From the NCBI GenBank assembly GCA_031267205.1, contig JAIRZN010000184.1, forward strand, positions 1-8,055: DNA of 8,055 nt, in the 5' to 3' direction. Made by a program: the position numbers and the translations under genes. How positions within the stretch are numbered: the stretch's first letter is position 1; each line of letters opens with the position of its first letter. This DNA comes from Tannerellaceae bacterium (lineage in GTDB: Bacteria; Bacteroidota; Bacteroidia; Bacteroidales; Tannerellaceae). The notes beneath the pieces were generated by a model. That model was not told where the DNA came from and made no database searches. It saw nothing but the letters and a program-made list of their open reading frames with translations. This document shows, piece by piece, positions 6,262-8,055 of the stretch.

Positions 6262-6282
6262 TTTGCGAACATAATGCGCAAA
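6249..6282 (-). promoter_or_regulatory. iorAB promoter (Bacteroidetes type)
   Basis: On the minus strand, TATCTTTG (6256-6249) matches TAnnTTTG exactly. TTTG (6282-6279) lies 22 nt upstream, slightly longer than the usual 19-21 nt. The predicted start near 6242 leaves a leader of about 25 nt to the iorA ATG. The -33 box directly abuts the mltG stop codon, so iorAB can be expressed independently of mltG. Confidence 0.65.
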
Positions 6283-7311
6283 TCAGCGCCGGATGTTTCT
6301 CCTGTTCAATTCGGTGCGGTAGCGGTTGGCGTTACGGTTGTGCTCGGACAGTGTGACGGCGAAGTTATGCCGCCCCGAAAAGTCCTCCTTTGCACACATA
6401 TATATATAATGATGCTTTGCATAATTCAACACCCCGTCAATACCCTTAACCGAAGGTATCCTGATTATACCCGGCGGCAGTCCGGCGTATTTATAAGTGT
6501 TGTATGGCGATTCCACCTCCAAGTGTTCAAACAGTATACGGTTGACGGAGAAATCCCCGACAGCGAACCTGACCGTCGGGTCGGCCTGCAGGCGTATGCC
6601 CCTGTGCAGGCGGTTTATGTAAAGCCCCGCCACGAGCGGGAACTCATCGGCTGCGGCGGTTTCTTCTTCCACTATGGAAGCTAAGATAGCCGTTTCCACC
6701 GGCGTAAGCGGGATAGCGGCGGCCTTAGCCCTCCGTTCGTTAGTCCAGAAAGCATCGTATTCGCGTTTCATGCGTTGAATGAACTGCTCTGCCGGTATGT
6801 TCCAGTAAACCTCGTAAGTATTGGGAATAAAAAGGGCGCCGACGGTCTCCGTCGTAAATCCCAGAGAGTCGCAACAGGCAGGGTCGTTCAGCAACCGTAG
6901 AATATCTCCCTTGTCGAACATAAGTTGCCCGCCCAAGCGTTCGGCCAGGTCGTCAATAAAGCGGACATTATTAAAGGTGACGCGCACTGCAGCCTGTTGA
7001 CCGCGGCGCAGGGTGTTCAACAATTCCCAGCAGCTCGTACCCGGCATTAAGGCGTAACGCCCGGTTTTCATATTGGAAGGATACTTCAATATGCCTGCCG
7101 TTATCCTGAAAAGTTCCATATCAAGCGGCTTGGCCGTTTCAAGCAACGAACGGCAGAGATTGTCGAAATCTTTATTGTCGTCGACATACAAATACACCGT
7201 TTCCTTATTCATAAAGCCGGCCGCATATATCATACGGTATGCCAAACGCCCCGTGACAGCCGCCATCACGGTCAATAAAATCAATATAACGATAAAAAGG
7301 AAGCGTTTCAT
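6283..7311 (-). CDS. mltG: Endolytic murein transglycosylase MltG (YceG family)
   Basis: This is a 342-residue inner-membrane protein that cuts nascent glycan strands in peptidoglycan and so sets strand length. One N-terminal membrane segment (about 4-20, FLFIVILILLTVMAAVT) is followed by a periplasmic part. A LysM-like region (about 38-100) contains YPSNMKTGRYALMPG. The YceG catalytic domain contains LFIPNTYEVYW (160-170), ILASIVEEET (209-218) with the likely catalytic Glu215 (equivalent to E. coli Glu218), VAGLYINRLHRGIRLQADPTV (227-247), SPYNTYKYAGLPPGII (268-283) and HNFAVTLSEHN (315-325). All key motifs are intact and the length is normal. The ATG at 7311 immediately precedes the membrane segment. 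It is the first of the run mltG-iorA-iorB-unknown on the minus strand, although iorA has its own promoter. Confidence 0.95.
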   Translation of the reverse strand: MKRFLFIVILILLTVMAAVTGRLAYRMIYAAGFMNKETVYLYVDDNKDFDNLCRSLLETAKPLDMELFRITAGILKYPSNMKTGRYALMPGTSCWELLNTLRRGQQAAVRVTFNNVRFIDDLAERLGGQLMFDKGDILRLLNDPACCDSLGFTTETVGALFIPNTYEVYWNIPAEQFIQRMKREYDAFWTNERRAKAAAIPLTPVETAILASIVEEETAAADEFPLVAGLYINRLHRGIRLQADPTVRFAVGDFSVNRILFEHLEVESPYNTYKYAGLPPGIIRIPSVKGIDGVLNYAKHHYIYMCAKEDFSGRHNFAVTLSEHNRNANRYRTELNRRNIRR

Positions 7312-7447
7312 TCAAGTTTGCCTGTAAAAATACGTAACTAATAAATCAACAAAAACGACTTAGGTCGAAGCGGCCGTAAATGTACAATATTTTTAATTAA
7401 CCCGAATTGCCCATACACGCCGAGGCTTTGAGGAAGCCGCCAAAGCA

Positions 7448-7474
7448 GTCGACGCCTCCGGCTTAGGCGTCGAC
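7448..7474. repeat. Perfect 10-bp inverted repeat
   Basis: GTCGACGCCT (7448-7457) and AGGCGTCGAC (7465-7474) are exact reverse complements separated by a 7-nt loop, CCGGCTT. A smaller inverted repeat (GCTTTG at 7425-7430 and CAAAGC at 7441-7446) lies just to the left. The GC-rich stem is followed on the plus strand by CGCCTTTAG and not by a T run, so it is not a typical intrinsic terminator. Confidence 0.7.
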
Positions 7475-7497
7475 GCCTTTAGCTTGGGGGGTCGATA

Positions 7498-7535
7498 CAG
7501 GGCAAGCGCATTTAAAAATTGAGCGCTTTGCCCTG
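7498..7535. repeat. Dispersed hairpin repeat, copy 2 (intact stem)
   Basis: The left arm CAGGGCAAGCGC (7498-7509) pairs with the right arm GCGCTTTGCCCTG (7523-7535) as a 12-bp stem with a single bulged T. The 13-nt loop is ATTTAAAAATTGA. Pairing may extend outward imperfectly through GGTCGAT (7490-7496) and ATCGAACC (7539-7546). The left arm plus loop is nearly identical (25 of 26) to 135-160, on the same strand. This copy appears to be the less degenerate one. Confidence 0.75.
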
Positions 7536-7704
7536 ACGATCGAACCGGCAAGCGAACCCACCCCAGCACACCCCCACCGGTTGCATGCATAAAAATAACA
7601 CCGACAGACACGCCATCCCACAACCAACCCACGCAAGCCGCAAGGAGTCGATAATCATTACGCCATCCCCCGTCCCGTAATAAGAATAATAATCAGGGCG
7701 TGCC

Positions 7705-7788
7705 CCCGCCTGCGGCGCGGTCGGGCTATCCGCTGCAAGTCCTCGCTCGCTGCGCTCGTTCCGGGCTTTACGCTACTATCCCTCACGC
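7705..7788. repeat. Bacteroidetes-type GC-rich intergenic repeat with two related halves
   Basis: The first half, at 7722-7746, starts CGGGCTATCCGCTGCAAG and ends CCTCGC. The second, at 7762-7788, starts CGGGCTTTACGCTACTAT and ends CCCTCACGC. They are diverged direct repeats. The linker CTCGCTGCGCTCG is itself nearly palindromic. The element is preceded by CCCGCCTGCGG (7705-7715), whose exact reverse complement is at 7916-7926. From memory, sequences of this form (CGGGCTATCCGCT with CCCTCACGC) recur between genes in many Bacteroidetes genomes, without known function. That recognition is from recall, not a search. Confidence 0.55.
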
Positions 7789-7806
7789 AAAGAGCTTTAG
7801 CGATAC

Positions 7807-7830
7807 GGCAAGCCCCTTAGGCAAGCCCCT
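7807..7830. repeat. Short tandem direct repeat, 13-bp period
   Basis: GGCAAGCCCCT occurs at 7807-7817 and again at 7820-7830. It is a minor duplication between the GC-rich repeat and the 27-bp direct repeat. Confidence 0.6.
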
Positions 7831-7832
7831 CA

Positions 7833-7859
7833 TCGACAGCTTGTCGTCACTCAATTATT
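7833..7859. repeat. 27-bp direct repeat, copy 1
   Basis: This copy matches 7956-7982 at 25 of 27 positions, including an identical 19-base block, TCGACAGCTTGTCGTCACT. The block contains an inverted repeat (CGACA, loop GCT, TGTCG). The copies start 123 bp apart and flank a REP-like hairpin. Confidence 0.75.
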
Positions 7860-7869
7860 GCCTCCTGTT

Positions 7870-7892
7870 GGCGCGGGCTTGTAGCCCGTGCC
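7870..7892. repeat. REP-like GC-rich hairpin
   Basis: GGCGCGGGCT (7870-7879) pairs with AGCCCGTGCC (7883-7892), with one G-T mismatch or wobble and a 3-nt loop, TGT. Compact GC-rich palindromes of this type are common dispersed intergenic repeats in bacteria and are often mobilised by RAYT transposases. No RAYT gene is in this window. It lies between the two 27-bp direct repeats. Confidence 0.6.
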
Positions 7893-7955
7893 ACCGCTTG
7901 TATTCCGCGGCGCCCCCGCAGGCGGGAAATAGTTCTAACCTGCACCGCGCCGCCG

Positions 7956-7982
7956 TCGACAGCTTGTCGTCACTTAACTATT
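7956..7982. repeat. 27-bp direct repeat, copy 2
   Basis: This is the second copy of the repeat at 7833-7859, differing at two positions in its AT-rich end (TAACTATT instead of CAATTATT). It carries the same small CGACA/TGTCG hairpin. A related fragment, GACGACAGGG, appears at 8037-8046. Confidence 0.75.
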
Positions 7983-8014
7983 CACTACCGACGGGCTGCG
8001 CAGCTAATAATCGG

Positions 8015-8055
8015 GTGGAAATTCTTCCGTGCTATTGACGACAGGGAATTTCCAC
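8015..8055. repeat. Perfect 10-bp inverted repeat at the window edge
   Basis: GTGGAAATTC (8015-8024) and GAATTTCCAC (8046-8055) are exact reverse complements with a 21-nt spacer. The right arm ends at the last base of the window, so the repeat may be longer than seen. Confidence 0.65.

Larger units (their letters stand above)
7312..8055. other. Repeat-dense intergenic region without a convincing gene
   Basis: These 744 bases hold no open frame with recognisable protein character on either strand. The first 90 bases or so are AT-rich and should contain the mltG promoter, but no sequence matches TAnnTTTG exactly (TACATTTA on the minus strand, 7384-7377, is one base off). From 7425 onward the region is a succession of inverted and direct repeats, listed separately. 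A stretch at about 7553-7625 is strongly biased toward C and A on the plus strand with few G's. I see no tRNA or rRNA. Confidence 0.7.

Noticed and set aside
7557..7580. Possible G-quadruplex on the minus strand
   Set aside because: Only three runs of three or more G's plus one GG occur, so a stable three-tetrad structure is not supported.
7393..7632. Minus-strand 79-residue open frame
   Set aside because: It runs through two perfect hairpins and a C-rich stretch, with composition unlike the neighbouring proteins.
7700..8038. Plus-strand 112-residue open frame
   Set aside because: It is built entirely from the repeats. DSLSSLNY appears twice only because the 27-bp repeats are 123 bp apart, a multiple of three. 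There is no known motif.

Overview
The window looks like chromosomal DNA from an anaerobic member of the Bacteroidota, most likely order Bacteroidales. Three things point that way. The order rplY-pth-hslR (L25/Ctc, peptidyl-tRNA hydrolase, S4/Hsp15 protein) is, to my knowledge, typical of Bacteroidales. Several start regions carry the Bacteroidetes -7 box TAnnTTTG and lack a clear Shine-Dalgarno sequence. An IorAB indolepyruvate oxidoreductase fits a strict anaerobe that ferments amino acids. The coding DNA is moderately GC-rich, so this is not a low-GC Bacteroides. I cannot name the species.

Layout from left to right. Positions 1-280 are non-coding: a candidate outward (minus-strand) promoter, one copy of a hairpin repeat (135-175) and a tandem array of four 21-bp units (172-255). 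Positions 281-1996 hold a minus-strand cluster read as rplY, then pth, then hslR, with a terminator-like hairpin between rplY and pth and a good promoter plus leader hairpin upstream of rplY. cinA (2222-3511, plus strand) diverges from rplY. cinA then runs tail to tail, with a 38-bp overlap, into a small gene of unknown function for an exported protein (3474-3983, minus). Upstream of that gene on the minus strand lie iorB and iorA (4029-6217), which have their own promoter overlapped by a perfect 12-bp palindrome, and then mltG (6283-7311). Positions 7312-8055 contain no convincing gene and are packed with inverted and direct repeats, including a second copy of the hairpin element (7498-7535) and REP-like palindromes.

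How the genes work together. rplY, pth and hslR form a translation and ribosome-rescue cluster: a 5S rRNA-binding protein, recycling of peptidyl-tRNA, and an S4 RNA-binding protein of the Hsp15 family. cinA encodes a two-domain NMN amidohydrolase/ADP-ribose pyrophosphatase family protein involved in pyridine nucleotide salvage. iorA and iorB encode the two subunits of one enzyme that oxidatively decarboxylates aryl-pyruvates from aromatic amino acids to acyl-CoA. mltG encodes a membrane-anchored murein endo-transglycosylase. The last three functions look like ordinary chromosomal neighbours rather than one pathway.

I found no convincing new multi-gene system. The least explained signals are non-coding: the repeated hairpin element at both ends of the gene block, the 21-bp array beside one copy, the palindrome on the iorA promoter, and the repeat-dense right end.
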